From NCBI RefSeq assembly GCF_945859705.1, contig NC_079137.1, positions 55,522,552-55,586,551 on the forward strand: DNA of 64,000 nt, in the 5' to 3' direction. Below, piece by piece: positions 10,321-22,310 of the stretch (its first letter is position 1; every line of letters begins with the position of its first letter). This DNA is from Episyrphus balteatus (Eukaryota; Arthropoda; Insecta; Diptera; Syrphidae). The notes beneath the pieces were generated by a model. The model did no database searches and had not been told where the DNA came from. It saw only the letters and a list, made by a program, of their open reading frames with translations. Both the position numbers and the translations under genes were made by a program.

Positions 10321-11272
10321 TTGTCTTCTTCGATTCAGTTGTATTGTGTGTGCCGTTCGTATCAGGTTAATCCACGGATTTGTGCAAGAGTGTTGTATAT
10401 TTTCCATTTCTTTATAATATTGGTTTTTGATAAGAGTTCATCATCATCATCACATTTTTATACTTACTTTGTTTATCGTACTTTTCCCCGATTCCGATAA
10501 TCGTATGGACATTATTTATTTTTGAAATTCCACAAAAAAACGAATTTCTTCGTTCAAAAACCAATTTAACGAAAATTCGCTTCGTGAAAGTTATGATTTT
10601 TTGAAATCACAAAAAAATAAAAATTTCGTCGGTGCCGTTCACGGTGCAGTAAAAAAAAAAGAATAGTGATTTGCATAAAGGAAGTGCAAACGACAAATCA
10701 AAATCATTATTGTGTCTACTAATTATTGTGATTTTGAGATCTCTCATTTTTTTATGATTATGCTGTCGATTTAAGAGATTTCAAAAACTTGAAATTTTTT
10801 CGAATTTACGATTTTTACAAGATCGAAAAAAGTGCATTGATAAAAAATAATTTTTTTCGTCCGAAATTTCTTTTTCTGATATTTTTTTTTTGTGATTTTG
10901 TGAATTTTCTTTTTTAATTTTTCATCAAAAGAAAAAAAAAAGGTTTATCTGTATTTTTTTAATACTTGCATGCACTTAGTGAGTGTGTGTGTTTGTGATC
11001 TTTTTCTCTCTCTCTCTCGCTCTCTTTGTTTCTCTCTCGGATCGAAGATCGCTTTGTTGGAAAATAAATTTTTGCTCGATCAACGATCACATCGTGTTCG
11101 TTTCTCGTTTTTGCTGTCGTTGTCTCCTTTCGTCGTCGGTGTTCACACGGTGATTGGATTTTTTTTGATCTCGCGGATCGGTGTGGTTCTCTCTGCTCTC
11201 AGATCTCATTTTGTTGCAGTCATTTTCTCTCTGGAGCTGCTACTAGCTGAAGCTGATAAACAGATTCATATC
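10321..11272 (+). other. Candidate noncoding first exon (5' leader) with consensus splice donor
   Basis: This is the most GC-rich and least repetitive kilobase of the window apart from the TRPML exon. An initiator-like TTCAGTT lies at 10334-10340 with the A at 10337, with no TATA box at the right distance. TC repeats (11003-11038) resemble GAGA-type motifs of fly leaders. The stretch ends at a consensus donor, ATC|GTAAGT, at 11273. Stops interrupt all frames, so I read it as untranslated leader. A 140-codon frame over 10970-11392 begins at TTG and runs through the donor, so it is not considered coding. Gene identity unknown. The putative start codon may be in the exon at 63981. Confidence 0.4.
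11003..11038 (+). repeat. TC-rich microsatellite (GAGA-type)
   Basis: CTCTCTCTCTCTCGCTCTC followed by a second CTCTCTC run. In flies such stretches near leaders can bind GAGA factor. Here only the sequence is seen. Confidence 0.6.
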
Positions 11273-11278
11273 GTAAGT
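11273..11278 (+). promoter_or_regulatory. Candidate splice donor GTAAGT
   Basis: ATC|GTAAGTGT is a full match to the insect donor consensus on the intron side and lies at the end of the GC-richer leader-like stretch. Confidence 0.4.
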
Positions 11279-11577
11279 GTTTGTTTTTGTTTTTTTTTTT
11301 GTATTACAAAGAAAAGAGAATCAACAAGTCGTTTTCTTCATTCGTGTACCTACCTACTAACTAAATCTGTGATTGTGACTTCTATGATATGAATGAAAGA
11401 CTCATTGATGCTAAAGTATGTGTGCAAAATCTGTGTGCTTTTTCTTACAAGTGGCAAATTATTGCCCATACATATGAACTCTACCTACATTGTTTTATAT
11501 TTTACTTATTTTTGTTGTTTTGTTTTGTGGGGTGTTGGAGGCCCCACTGGAGGCTCTACTCTTAGAGCTGCTAGAGG

Positions 11578-12743
11578 CAGCGTTACCGCTAAGCGACTTT
11601 AGTCGCTATTAGCGACCTTTTTGAAGCCTTAGCGACCAAGCGACGACTTTTTATTCCAAGCGACCTTTTCACCAATTTCTTTATAGCGACTTTTTTTCTA
11701 AAAAATTGTATTTCTTTTTTACCTCTCAACATTTAGAGCTTCAATTTCTTTTTTCGTTCTGAACGTATTCTGAGCTTGTTCAGAGCGCGATCGATGGACT
11801 CAGAATAAGTTATCGCTCTCTGAGCAGACCGAGTTGAATGCTGAACAAGCATTTAGCAAATAGAAAAAAATTTCAAACAAATAAAATAATGGTACAAGAG
11901 TGCAGTAGTCGGTCTAGTTTTTTTTATTTTAATTTTAAAAAATTTATTTAAGGGCTTGAGAAGATAAAAAAGATTGATATTTTTGCTTTTTTTTATGAAA
12001 ACTGATTCGGTTCAAAAAATTCTAGCTCTTTTCGTAGATGTCGTGCAGACATGGTTGATATGAATATTTACAGCGGAAACAATAGGCTTTCAGATGGTAT
12101 AAAATTTATATAATAAAAATGGATTTTTTAATTTTTCTTTAGAAAAAATATTAAACTTTTTAATGGCGTAATTTTTTTGTAAGTTTTTCATATACCTACA
12201 AAAATTGATATTATGAGAAAAGAAAAAAAAGGTATTTGATTTAACTTTTTCTTGTAAATTAGGTATGATAGGATTCAAAAAGTTATTCCGTTTTTCCACA
12301 AATCATACAGTTATACACATATATGTTAGGTCTTAATTTTAAGTTTAAGTAGGTACTTTACTATAAGATTTATTATATCTTATAATTTTTCTTACAAGAA
12401 AGTTGGCAAATAAATGATTTTTAGATCATTTTTTTAACAAAAGCACACGACCTGTTTTCTTATGACGCAAAATCATTGTCCGTAAACCAACTTTACAGAC
12501 AGCCACTTTTTAGTTTCTAGTTTTGTTATTTTTTTTATTGTTAATAAAAACTTTGTTTCAAGACAACTTGTGTTTATTTTTCTATTTAAAAACATATGAA
12601 AACGGTTTAGCGACCTTTTTTTTCTCATATAGCGACTTTTTCGACAAAAAAGAGACTTTTTTTCAATTTTTTAGATTAGCGACCTTTTTGTTCTGAAAGC
12701 GACTTTTTTAGCGACCTTTAAAAAATTTTCAACGGTAACGCTG
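11578..12743. mobile_element. Nonautonomous hAT transposon with AGCGAC subterminal repeats
   Basis: The terminal inverted repeats CAGCGTTACCG (11578-11588) and CGGTAACGCTG (12733-12743) are flanked by a perfect 8-bp duplication, GCTAGAGG (11570-11577 and 12744-12751), diagnostic of hAT. Each end carries about five to seven copies of AGCGAC(C/T)TTT, in the same strand orientation at both ends. Subterminal hexamers of this kind bind hAT transposases in studied elements. The 1166-bp interior is AT-rich and holds no transposase. Confidence 0.9.
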
Positions 12744-12751
12744 GCTAGAGG

Positions 12752-13283
12752 CCTCCCGCACTGTCAAAGAAAGTCGTTTATCTGGATTCAGGATGAGAGA
12801 GAGACAAAAAAATATAAAAAAAAATCTCAAAAAAACAACAAAGATTTCTAAATGGAACTTTGGTTTTGCTTTCGATTCTGCATTTTTTATCTTCTCCTTT
12901 CTGCCTGCTGCTGGCTGCACTGACAAAAACATGCGTTTTATGTTTCTCTTTTTTTCTTTTGTGTTTTAAGTTCATAACACATGTGATGTGTTGATAATAA
13001 TAATAATAGACAATCAACAATATTATATACTAACAATTTAATCAACAAATACCTAGAAATTTATTTATTTCTTGTTTCTTTTTTTTAAGTTAAAATTAGT
13101 TTCATTTTTGTTTAAACAATCAAAATTTTTAAAGTGAATGGAATTCATTTTATGTCTAGTCTTTAAGTGTCTTATCTTTCTAGAAATCTAGAAAGATAAT
13201 AATAATGATATTTGACACATTTATACCTATGAAGTTTTTAAGTTAGAATAAGAAATGAAATAACTACTTGTTGAGTGTTAAAG
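12752..13283. other. Probable intronic sequence
   Basis: No gene or bounded element. A run ATAATAATAATA lies at about 12995-13006, and a short inverted repeat CTTTCTAGAAA-CTAGAAAG at about 13178-13197. Confidence 0.4.
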
Positions 13284-13296
13284 TGGCGCCCAACGT
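13284..13296 (+). other. tRNA-Lys primer-binding-site look-alike
   Basis: TGGCGCCCAACGT equals the first 13 bases of the primer binding site of gypsy-type elements (from memory). The continuation (TAAATTAG) does not fit the tRNA, and no LTR is recognisable, so this may be a very decayed remnant or chance. Confidence 0.25.
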
Positions 13297-14524
13297 TAAA
13301 TTAGCTTCTTTGAAATTCTTCAAATGATTTATTTTAAATACATTTGAATAAGTTTTTTGTTCATATTTTTGTATGCTTAATTCTAGAAATTCTTTAATAT
13401 GAGAAAAAAAAGTTTTTTTCTTCGTGAACCTGCAGATTATTATTTTCATTACAAATACTCTTAACAATACGAATAGATACAGATACTCACCCCTTAGATC
13501 GGGTTTATTTGGAGATACAAATTATTTATTCAGATTTTAAGATTGTCTAACATTTTTTAAAAAGATAAATAAATAAAATTTCATCGCACCGTCAGTGTTT
13601 TTGTGAAAAGTGTCCCCCAAAGAATGGAAAACTTAATTTGCTTCTCTTAAAGTTTTTTTTGTTTTGTTTGTCAATGGTTAGTTTTATGACTCAACTTTAA
13701 TAAATGTCTTAGTTTATTTTAAATGCTCTAGCAAGATATTTTTTTAACATTTTGCAATGTTTGATTTCAAGCAGCTGTGTTATTAAAGGTTTTCCTGGAA
13801 TATAAGAATTGAATATTGAACTTGAGATATTTTTGTATTTATTTGTCCGCCAAAACTGTATCATGTGAGACATGTGCTATGAAGTTGTCAGAAGCACCTA
13901 TGAGATATAAAAAGATAAAAGATATAACAAAACAACACTTTTGAATTTAATCGATTTTTTTTTTTCAATCCTTAACGGTAATTTCCACACTACAATTAAG
14001 TAACATATGGTTCAAAATCGTGGAGGTGGGAAATTTCGATGACCGAGTTCTTAAAAAATCAACTTTGTTTTATGATAAAAATTTCATGCTCAAATGTTCG
14101 CTTTAGCCATAATTTGTCGGTTCATGAACGGGCAGAGCACAAAAATGTATATTTTTCAATTTGCCGCAAAACCCCAAAAATTAGTACTAGAAAAACGTTC
14201 CTCGAAATGGTGTGGTGGTGATCTTTTCAAAACGACTTTAGGTGTCTAGAAATAGTATCAGTGTGAATGATAATTTATTATATTAAGATAGTGGGTCTTA
14301 AATAAATCAAATATAACTTTGTTTCTTGGGGGCAGAGACCGATTTCTACAAAAAATTGCTTTTATGCACGCCCGAAACACTTAGGCCATAAGTAATTTTT
14401 TCTTTAATTTTTTTTGTAACTTTTTTGATTAAAGTGTATATTACAGCCATACTCAGAAAGGATACTAAGTAAAAAAAAGACTAAAAAATGCAAAATTATG
14501 AGTGTAAGACTACACTTTTTTATT
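13297..14524. other. AT-rich intronic DNA
   Basis: No supported gene. A 60-codon frame at 14039-14221 has no coding features. The stretch at about 14020-14220 is somewhat less AT-rich and may be an old repeat. Confidence 0.35.
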
Positions 14525-15130
14525 CAGATTCTAAGAGAGTTCCCGTAAATGACGCGACGTTCCCGAAAATGACGTTTTGTCCATAATTTATTTTTATTTC
14601 TTGTGTCACAAAATAAAACGAAATATTTTTGAGATTATATTGTAGTGGCCTCGGTTTTGATCAAATCTAACTATACCCCAAAACAAGCGTTCCCGGAATG
14701 ACGGTTAATTGATGTACGCTACTTAAAAATGAAACTAAAACTAGCTTCTTACATACATTTTATATATTTATCCATAAAAATGAGCGTGGAATGATAAATC
14801 TATATAAAATCAACTTTAAAAACTGCTTGCAGCACAATTTGTACGTTGGATGATTAAAATAATGATACATTAAGAAATGTTGGTTTTATGCGTCATTTTT
14901 CTTGGGACAACTTTTATTAATGTATAAAAAATAGCAAAACTTAATTTTTTTGTAAGAGATGTACATATTTATAAAAAGTATTGTGTATATGTAATATTTA
15001 GAAAAGAAATACTTAAAATTAATTGACTTTAATGTGCTTATAGTCATTTGAATATCAGTTTTTGAGTTATGGACATGTCCGGGAACGCTGTTTTTGGGTA
15101 TATTAGATGCAATAAAAAAGAAATGGAAAC
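14525..15130. repeat. Inverted-repeat unit with GTTCCCG(N)AAATGACG motifs
   Basis: GTTCCCGTAAATGACG and GTTCCCGAAAATGACG lie in tandem at 14541-14575, with a third relative GTTCCCGGAATGACG at about 14690. TATACCCCAAAACAAGCGTT plus CCCGGA (about 14673-14698) is matched as reverse complement by TCCGGGAACGC and TGTTTTTGGGTATA at about 15079-15103. The layout suggests a decayed fold-back element, but no exact ends or target duplication were found. Confidence 0.5.
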
Positions 15131-15362
15131 TTTTCTAACCGAAACAAATATATTCGTAGATGCGTGCCTACTATTTTAATTGGTAAATGAGAAAAAAAAA
15201 CTTTAAATAAATGTTATTTTGATTTTTAAAAAATCATCAAATTTTCCACCTATTTTGACCCATATTATGTAGAACCTAAGTGGTTTATATTGGAAACTTA
15301 TGGGACACTTTCTTTTTTAAAATGCGAACTGAATAAACCTCCTTCCACATATTAATGTGAAA

Positions 15363-15414
15363 TTGGCTCTAGATTATTCGATTCCTTTTACTGAAGCCAA
15401 TAATCTAGAGTCAA
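15363..15414. other. Short hairpin
   Basis: CTCTAGATTATT at 15367-15378 pairs with AATAATCTAGAG at 15399-15410, extended by three further pairs past one wobble, with a 20-base loop. TGGAAACTTAT / ATAAGTTTCCA lie outside it as a second, more distant inverted pair (about 15290 and 15420). Perhaps the core of a decayed MITE. Confidence 0.45.
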
Positions 15415-15430
15415 ACAGATAAGTTTCCAT

Positions 15431-18400
15431 GTGTAATCTATGGTTGTAGTTCTTATATTAACTCTGGTAAAGATTCTTAAAAATATTTAACTCAAAATTT
15501 AGTTAATGGCTAGATTTTCATTAGGGCGGCAGTTGAGTTGTCCAATTAATCCCTCTCAATTTTTCAATGATTGAAAAAAAAAAAAAATAGCAATTGATTT
15601 TTAGTTTTTTGGACGTTGGAATGCAATATCGAATGTGTTTTTATATCTTGTAGTATTACAATTACATTAAATATTGTATTGCTTTAGTGTTTAGTCGGTG
15701 ATAGTATGGTCGGTAAATCGATCGTAAAATAACTGGATAACTGGATAATTTTGAATCCATTTTGAAACTTTTGCACTACTTATTTGTTCTTTAAATTAAT
15801 TTTTGTTTAATGGAATTAATTTTTTAACAGGAAAATTAGGTAGAATAAGAATTATAAAACACTCAAATTTACAGAAAACTGTATAAAACAATTATTGCAA
15901 TCGTTTGTTTTTGATAAAGACCAAAACCAACGTTTGTTTATCCTCAATTAAGGAAATCAACTTTCAACCAACTTTTAACTTACTCTAAAATCTTAAAAAA
16001 AAAAAAATACATTAAAAAAACATTCAAACAGCAATCACTTTTGCACCTTATGAAACGCATGTCAACTTTATGTTTACGAAATATTCAAAAACCAAAACTT
16101 TTCAGTGGCAAATGTTGTTTTTTTGAATATTCTATAACAAAAATTCTAAAGCAAAACCTTAAAATTACGAGGAGTTACATACGTATATTGAACTTTTGTT
16201 GAGCAGATTTGGTGAACTATATCTAACACCTAAAAGATGTCAGAAACTTGTCGACTAAAGGTTGTTGCGAAGCTATTCATACAAAAAATTAAATGAATGA
16301 ATGAAACTTGAGGAGTTTTACTTCTAATAATTTCCAAGATTAAAGCTTTTTTGTGTTTAAGGTTTTACTTACCCAAAATATTTTTAAATGCACTCTTATT
16401 TTTTTTTTTTCAAAGTTTCTACATCAAATAAGTAAAAAAAAAAAACAAAATCACTTTATTATAATAAACATTTTCGCACTTCATCAGTTATTTATGTAAT
16501 GAAATGATGATAAATAACAATTTCATAAAACAAAACTTTACAATAACCACCCGCCGCCGCCGGCTATTCACTTGTTTGGTTCTTAAACAAAATAAATCTT
16601 GACTGTTCTTATACTAAAGAATCTAATGCGATATCTTAAGTTTGCAAAGTATCTACTTAAAAACACCTCCTACATCTACTTAATGTTTTTCCTTTTGGAT
16701 ATCTTATACTTATAAACAAAGTGGGCATAAACTTTACCTATTCAATTTTATTCATTTTACCAGCGGCTTATTGTTTCAATTTAACAGAACTCAAAATGGC
16801 CTTAAAAGTTTAATAATACACATATGTTAACTTTATTACTTATCGATAAAATACATAAATTGACAAAATGGTTTTGGTTTCGAAAGAGTTGAAAATTGCA
16901 AATGTTATTTATCTTAGTCAAAGATTGAAAGAAAAACTTTGAGTTTTATATTTTTGGAGTACCCTTTGACTCGTAAACTTGAACATGTTGGGCAACCAAC
17001 CAACCTAAAAAATGTTCATATATCATGGCCCATCTGGATCTTGTATTAGGTATATTGAAATTTTATGGAATTCAATCCTCAATAACAGACAGATTTCAGA
17101 GAAAATGATATCCATTCCATATTAGTGCTGACACATTTGAATGGATTCTTTTTATGAAAAAAGATGACGATGATGAAGATAATATTGTTGCCATTGGTTT
17201 TATAGTTTTGGAAATATTTGGCCTTCAAAAGGAAATCAATTAAAGTAGAATGTCGTCACATGGTTTAACAGTTTTCTTTTATATTTGGGGAATAAACAAA
17301 ACTAAGGTTTCTTCAGAATCACAAATTTTCTATTTCAATTTCGGTGTACGCCTTTTACATATTCAAAAGCATATTTCGAGAGCTTTGAAAAGTTAGGCAC
17401 ATATAGCTCAAATTGTCACAACAACACAACTATGAGTCCTTTTTTGGTAGGTTTTTTTTTTGTGTTTGCTCTCAATTGAAACACTTTTTTCGTCACTTAT
17501 GTGTGGAAAGTGAATTGAACCTGCAGGACGGATAATTTAGAAATCAACGCGAAGTACTCGTTGCCAACAGAGCTCAGCTCAGTGTAGATTATATTGTTTT
17601 TCTATTTCACTGGTCACTCCATATTGTTGACAATTCAAACTCATATAGTCCTGACGGGTCTTCCACTCACATATTTGATTTGCCTAAAAAAAAAAACATT
17701 CTCATAGTTTTAATTAAATCCAAAATTGCCCAAGCATGGAGAGGTTCTAAAAAAGTTTTTTTTTCATTAAAGCCGCATTCGCATTCTGAGCATCAAGTTG
17801 CAACCAAAACGAACGAACCAATTCGTATGCTCTCCTTTGTCTCGGAATAAAAATGAAATTTAATGAATTTTCGGAAAATCACAAAACGATTTGATTAGTT
17901 TTTTTTTTTTTTCAAACAGCTTCAAAGCCTTTAAAATTTACATATTATCTATGTATGTTCCAAAATAATAGAAAATGTTGACTTTTTTATTTACATAGTT
18001 AAACTGTTTATTTTTAATTGAAATCTAATCTGCAGTTTTAAAGAATCATTTTATAAGGAAAATCTATTAAATCATGTAATTGACAGATGAGAAAATTAGC
18101 CTTGTTTGTCCATAACCTGGAAATTAAAAACAAAAAAGCTTTAAGACTTTTAAAACAACCAGACTTATGGATTTAACTTTTATTTAATTTTAATTTTTTA
18201 TAATAGAATTTAGTTGGCCTATTCAAGACGTTTCATATTTCAGTAAATGATATCTATTTGGCTTTTGTCGTTGCTTGTTTTTAAAGACGGAATAAGTGTT
18301 CAATTATTTTGAGAACTACTATGTCGTTTCCTCCTTTCGACAAACTTAACATCCAGTTACCTTCATAAGATGATTGTGGTGTAAGAAATTGAAAACTTTG

Positions 18401-18700
18401 CTCATTTAGAATATTGCAAAAGAACAATTTAATTTTTAATTGGATTACTTGAAAAAGAAGATACTGTCAATCTGTTTTTATTTGAAGATAAAGAGCTGAA
18501 GGAATTTTCTATCAATTTTAAAGTTGAAGATTTTTAATGTTATCGAACCCAACATTTAAAAAAAAAATCAGAATAAAGACAAAAAGAATTTTACAGTATT
18601 TTGTAAAGATTGGTTTTTAGAAAAAAAATTATGTATCACATTCTTTAAGTTTTTAAATTCAAATAAATAAATTTCCGAAGCTCCGTGAAGGCAGAACTCC
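15431..18700. other. AT-rich intronic DNA without recognisable elements
   Basis: No gene, RNA or bounded repeat could be supported. A single GC spike CCCGCCGCCGCCGGC lies at about 16550. The remainder is low-complexity A/T-rich sequence. Confidence 0.4.
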
Positions 18701-18949
18701 GACATCAAATTTTTTTTCACAAAAATTGTCTAATTCTTTTGTCCTCCTTCGCCCACCCAAAATTTTCGTTTGTTTTTAGAGCAATCCTTTTTTTATAGGA
18801 AGTCTGAAAAATCGTCTAAAACTCCCATATTTTGGGACAGATCTATAAAACCAATTGCAATCGTTTGCCCACCTCATACCAAATATTAACGTTTTTCCGC
18901 CCTATATTAAGGAGATAAATGTAAGTTATCAAAAATTCAAAAAAAATAA

Positions 18950-18985
18950 AAAAAATTACGCATACACCACAGTGTACTGAAAATT
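18950..18985 (-). repeat. Inverted copy of the 'CACTGTGGYGTATGCGTAA' repeat
   Basis: TTACGCATACACCACAGTG is the reverse complement of a motif also found at about 50163-50185 and 62905-62930. The pyrimidine-rich sequence on the 3' side of this motif (18700-18950) has relatives beside the other two copies (TTTGCCCACC, CGCCCACTAC, TTCCACCACT). Dispersed repeat of unknown class. Confidence 0.45.
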
Positions 18986-19110
18986 TCAAAAACCCCTAAA
19001 ATCTCCAAAAATTACTTTTTTTCAAAATTTCAAACTTCTGTTGTTTGCCCAACTCGAGTTCTTTACGTACACATATACCACTATACCACCCTTAAGATAA
19101 GAACAAATTG

Positions 19111-19470
19111 TTAAAGCTCAGAAAAAGTAAAAAAGTTAATACTCATTTACATGTTTTTTTTTTTAATAAAATGATATGAAAGTGAAAAAAAAAAACAACT
19201 TAAAAAACGAAAAAAATTGGGTTTGATGTGAGAGAAACGGTTGTCCGCAGAAAAACGTTTTAGGACAAAGTAAAACTGTATAATAGGTTATAAAAACTTG
19301 ATAGGTTATAAAAAAAAAACTTACGAATCGGAAGTGGTCTGGCAAAGATAAGGCCAGTTAAGGGAAAAGAGAGCAAAAATCATAAGAACCGTCATAACTC
19401 GAAAACGAGAAAATTACCTCCTATGTTTTTCGACTTAAAAATGACCTCAGGAATCCATGGTTTTTATTTT
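19111..19470. mobile_element. Truncated copy of the CAGGGTGTCCCA fold-back family
   Basis: From AAAGCTCAGAAAAAGT through GATAAGGCCAGTTAAGGGAA and ATGACCTCAGGAATCCATGG it matches the right two thirds of the copy at 55994-56608 and the right arm at 54310-54460. The outer terminus with CAGGGTGTCCCA is missing here. The 60-codon minus-strand frame is a chance frame of this repeat. Confidence 0.7.
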
Positions 19471-20500
19471 TAATAAGAATCAAAAATATCGAAAAATTGT
19501 AATTGTATTAACGATGGAATGTTAATTTTTCGTGGGAAACTTGAAGAGCATGTTTTTTCTCTTTGATGCAATACAAATTAAAGGTTTGGAGAAGAGAGGT
19601 GCCTAAGATAATAAAGGTATCAAATTTTTAGCATGTAAATAAAGTACCTATATAAACATCATTTAAAGATTTTTTTACTTTAAAGGGAGTTTATTACACT
19701 GCACAATAAGCTAATTTAATGAATTTGTATGTAATAGAATAATAGAAGTCTCTTATTCTTTTGATAAAATAGCCGTTGCCATAAAAACGGCGGAAATAAA
19801 ATTTTGCCTTAAATGAGAAGAAACCGAAACATGTGTTTTTTGCTAGTTATAGTAAAAACTGATGAATATGATAACAATGAGACTCAGAAGAAACATTCTA
19901 AACAATGTGCAAACACACAATAGGTAAGTCACAATTTGATAAGGAATCACAATTTGATAAGGAATCAAAAACCTTTGCAAAAATACCAAAAATTTTTTGC
20001 TATCCGAATTGAAAATCGATAAATAATTATGTTGAACTTTCGAAAATTTGATATATTCGTCATTTTAAAATACGTATAAAGAATAAGACCTTAAATTATA
20101 ATGAGAATACTAAAAAAGTGGTAGCCAAAGTTCAGTTTGCCTTTTCTTCGAAACACTTCAAACTGTTTTTTTAACAACTTTTACTGGGGATTCGAATTCT
20201 ACACTTATGATTCTTTTCTTGAAACAATAAAGTCTTAAATCGAACACTAAGGGAATTGAAATCCAAAAATTCGCAGAAAAACACCAAACCAGTAAATTGA
20301 AATTTTAGCTTGTAGATTGTCAATTTTTTTAGTTAAACATCAACTTTAACTAAATTCAGCGCCTTACAAAAATGTCAATAATTTTAAATTCATTTGTTTA
20401 TCCAAATGAACCAAAAACACTCTACATTGGTGTAGGCAAAGTATTATAAACGATCACTTATCATTATCATATGCGTTTGCTTTGCGTTGTCTTCGTTTTG
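19471..20500. other. Sequence upstream of the candidate TATA promoter
   Basis: No gene or repeat with clear ends. A direct duplication of AATTTGATAAGGAATCA occurs at about 19935-19968. Confidence 0.4.
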
Positions 20501-20529
20501 GTTTTTTTCTGTTCTGTGTGTCGTCTGTG

Positions 20530-20568
20530 TATAAAATTAACTACTCTAGTCTCAGCTTAGTTTCAGTC
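20530..20568 (+). promoter_or_regulatory. Candidate core promoter: TATA box plus initiator
   Basis: TATAAAA at 20530-20536 is followed by TTCAGTC at 20562-20568, a match to the arthropod initiator TCAGTY. The A (20565) lies 35 bases from the first T of the TATA box, slightly longer than the usual 30-32. An alternative initiator TCAGCT lies at 20552. The sequence downstream is GC-richer and leads to a plausible donor. Confidence 0.4.
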
Positions 20569-20680
20569 TCAACCACTCAATAAAAACTGGCCCCACAAAT
20601 CTCCTGGGTTCTTCTAACTTTTAAGGTTATCGCACTTTACGCGCAGATATTCCTCATCGACACAGTCGGCAATTCTGTAG
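20565..20680 (+). other. Candidate alternative noncoding first exon
   Basis: About 116 bases of less AT-rich sequence run from the initiator to TCTGTAG|GTGAAG, an acceptable splice donor at 20681. No ATG-initiated frame of note occurs. Lying about 10 kb downstream of the other leader candidate and in the same direction, it may be a second first exon of the same large gene. The evidence is motif-level only. Confidence 0.3.
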
Positions 20681-20689
20681 GTGAAGTTG

Positions 20690-21320
20690 TTAATTTCCCT
20701 GTGCCATTTGGTATATTCCCTTTATTTGTCCCTTCTTTACTTCTCTTCTATCAATTTTTTTTTTTATTTCAATATTTTTTACATTTTATTCGATTTTAAT
20801 TCTGAATCTCTGAACTGAATCCACAACACCAAGTGTGGTGTTATTTTGATTTCTTTAAGTTTCTCTCTCTCTTTCTCTGATCGTGTTGTTGTCGTGGTCT
20901 TTTATAGAAGATATTTTATTATTTTTAATTCCTTTTTCTTACTTTTTTTGTAGCTGTATTCTTATCAGTTATTTTTGGTCAAATGTGTGTTGGATTTTCG
21001 TTGGATTTTTTATTTATGTATGAATGCATCTTGGGATTTGAAATTAATTTCTCTCCTCTTTCATACGTTTCATCAACATCATCATCATGATAAACATCAA
21101 ATCATCACCAGCACCATTGAGAATATAGTCGACAGAGCCACTCTCAATTTCTCTCTTTACGGGATGAAGAATATAAAAACAAAGAAAAGAAAATACAAAC
21201 ACACATCGTTGTGTGAATTGTGACAAATAAATTATTTAATTGTGTTAAACAGTAATGCCAAATTGTATTAATTTTTCTTAAAAATCCAAAATTTATCACA
21301 AAAAAAAAAAACGACACAAA
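20690..21320. other. Downstream flank of the candidate promoter
   Basis: Contains TC-rich (CTCTCTCTCTTTCTC) and CATCATCATCATG stretches. Overlapping frames on both strands at 20975-21226 have no coding support. Confidence 0.4.
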
Positions 21321-22310
21321 GGTAAAATACGAGCATATGCTCTGAGAAAATGCTCAGCGCTAGAAAAATCTCTCTTGAGGAGAGATTTCAATGAAAATTC
21401 ATATGTTAAAGTGATTTATTTTTGCAAAATGGAGCAAAAGCTATTTTTTTTTTTGAGCATATGCTCATTTGTTTCATGTTACTTAACAATTTTCAATTTG
21501 AGAAAAATATAATATTTGTGACAAAAATACCAAACAAAGTTATTAATAAATGAGCAAGTGCTCAGAGCATATGCTCATGCTCACCGCTAAGGAAAACTTA
21601 GGGTCAATATGATGAAAATTCATATGCCAAAAATTTTTATTATTTAAAATTGAGCAAAACCTATTTTTTTTTTTTTTTGAACATGTGCTCATTTTTCAAA
21701 ATTTATAAGAAAAATATCACACGAAATAAATGAATAAATAAGCAAATACTCGGAGCATATGCTCAACTTTTCGACGATTTGTAGGCCAAAGTAGAGAAAA
21801 TTAGTGTTAGAAACTTAGGGCCAGAAATATTTCAAAAAATTATAAGTTGAAAAACTTTATTCATTTAATATATATAGCAAAAGTTAAATTTTTTTGAGCA
21901 TATGCTCATTTTTTTTCACTTTTACTTAATATCTCTAAATAAAAATTGTTTTGCTGGTATATATGATTTTTTTTTTGTTAATTTTCATTTAAAGAGAAAA
22001 TTAAAAATTTATAATAAAAAAAGTCAAAATAAATTGATGAATAAATGAGCAAGTACTCAGAGCATATGCTCAAACACTATAGGAACCACTTGGAACCAAT
22101 AAATAAAAAAGAATGCTAGAAACTTGGGGCCAATATGAAAAATTATATGTTGAAAAATAAACTTTTTTTATACCTACATTAAAATATAGCGAAACATACA
22201 TTTTGAAGCATTTGCTCAGTTTAATTCATACTAAACCGGTATAAATTAGTATCAAACAAAATAAATTAATATATGAGCAAATGCAGAGCATAATATGTTG
22301 AACGCTTAAA

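Noticed and set aside
10970..11392. 140-codon frame in the leader-like region
   Set aside because: Starts at TTG, is low-complexity (Leu/Ser/Cys from TC repeats) and runs through a consensus splice donor.
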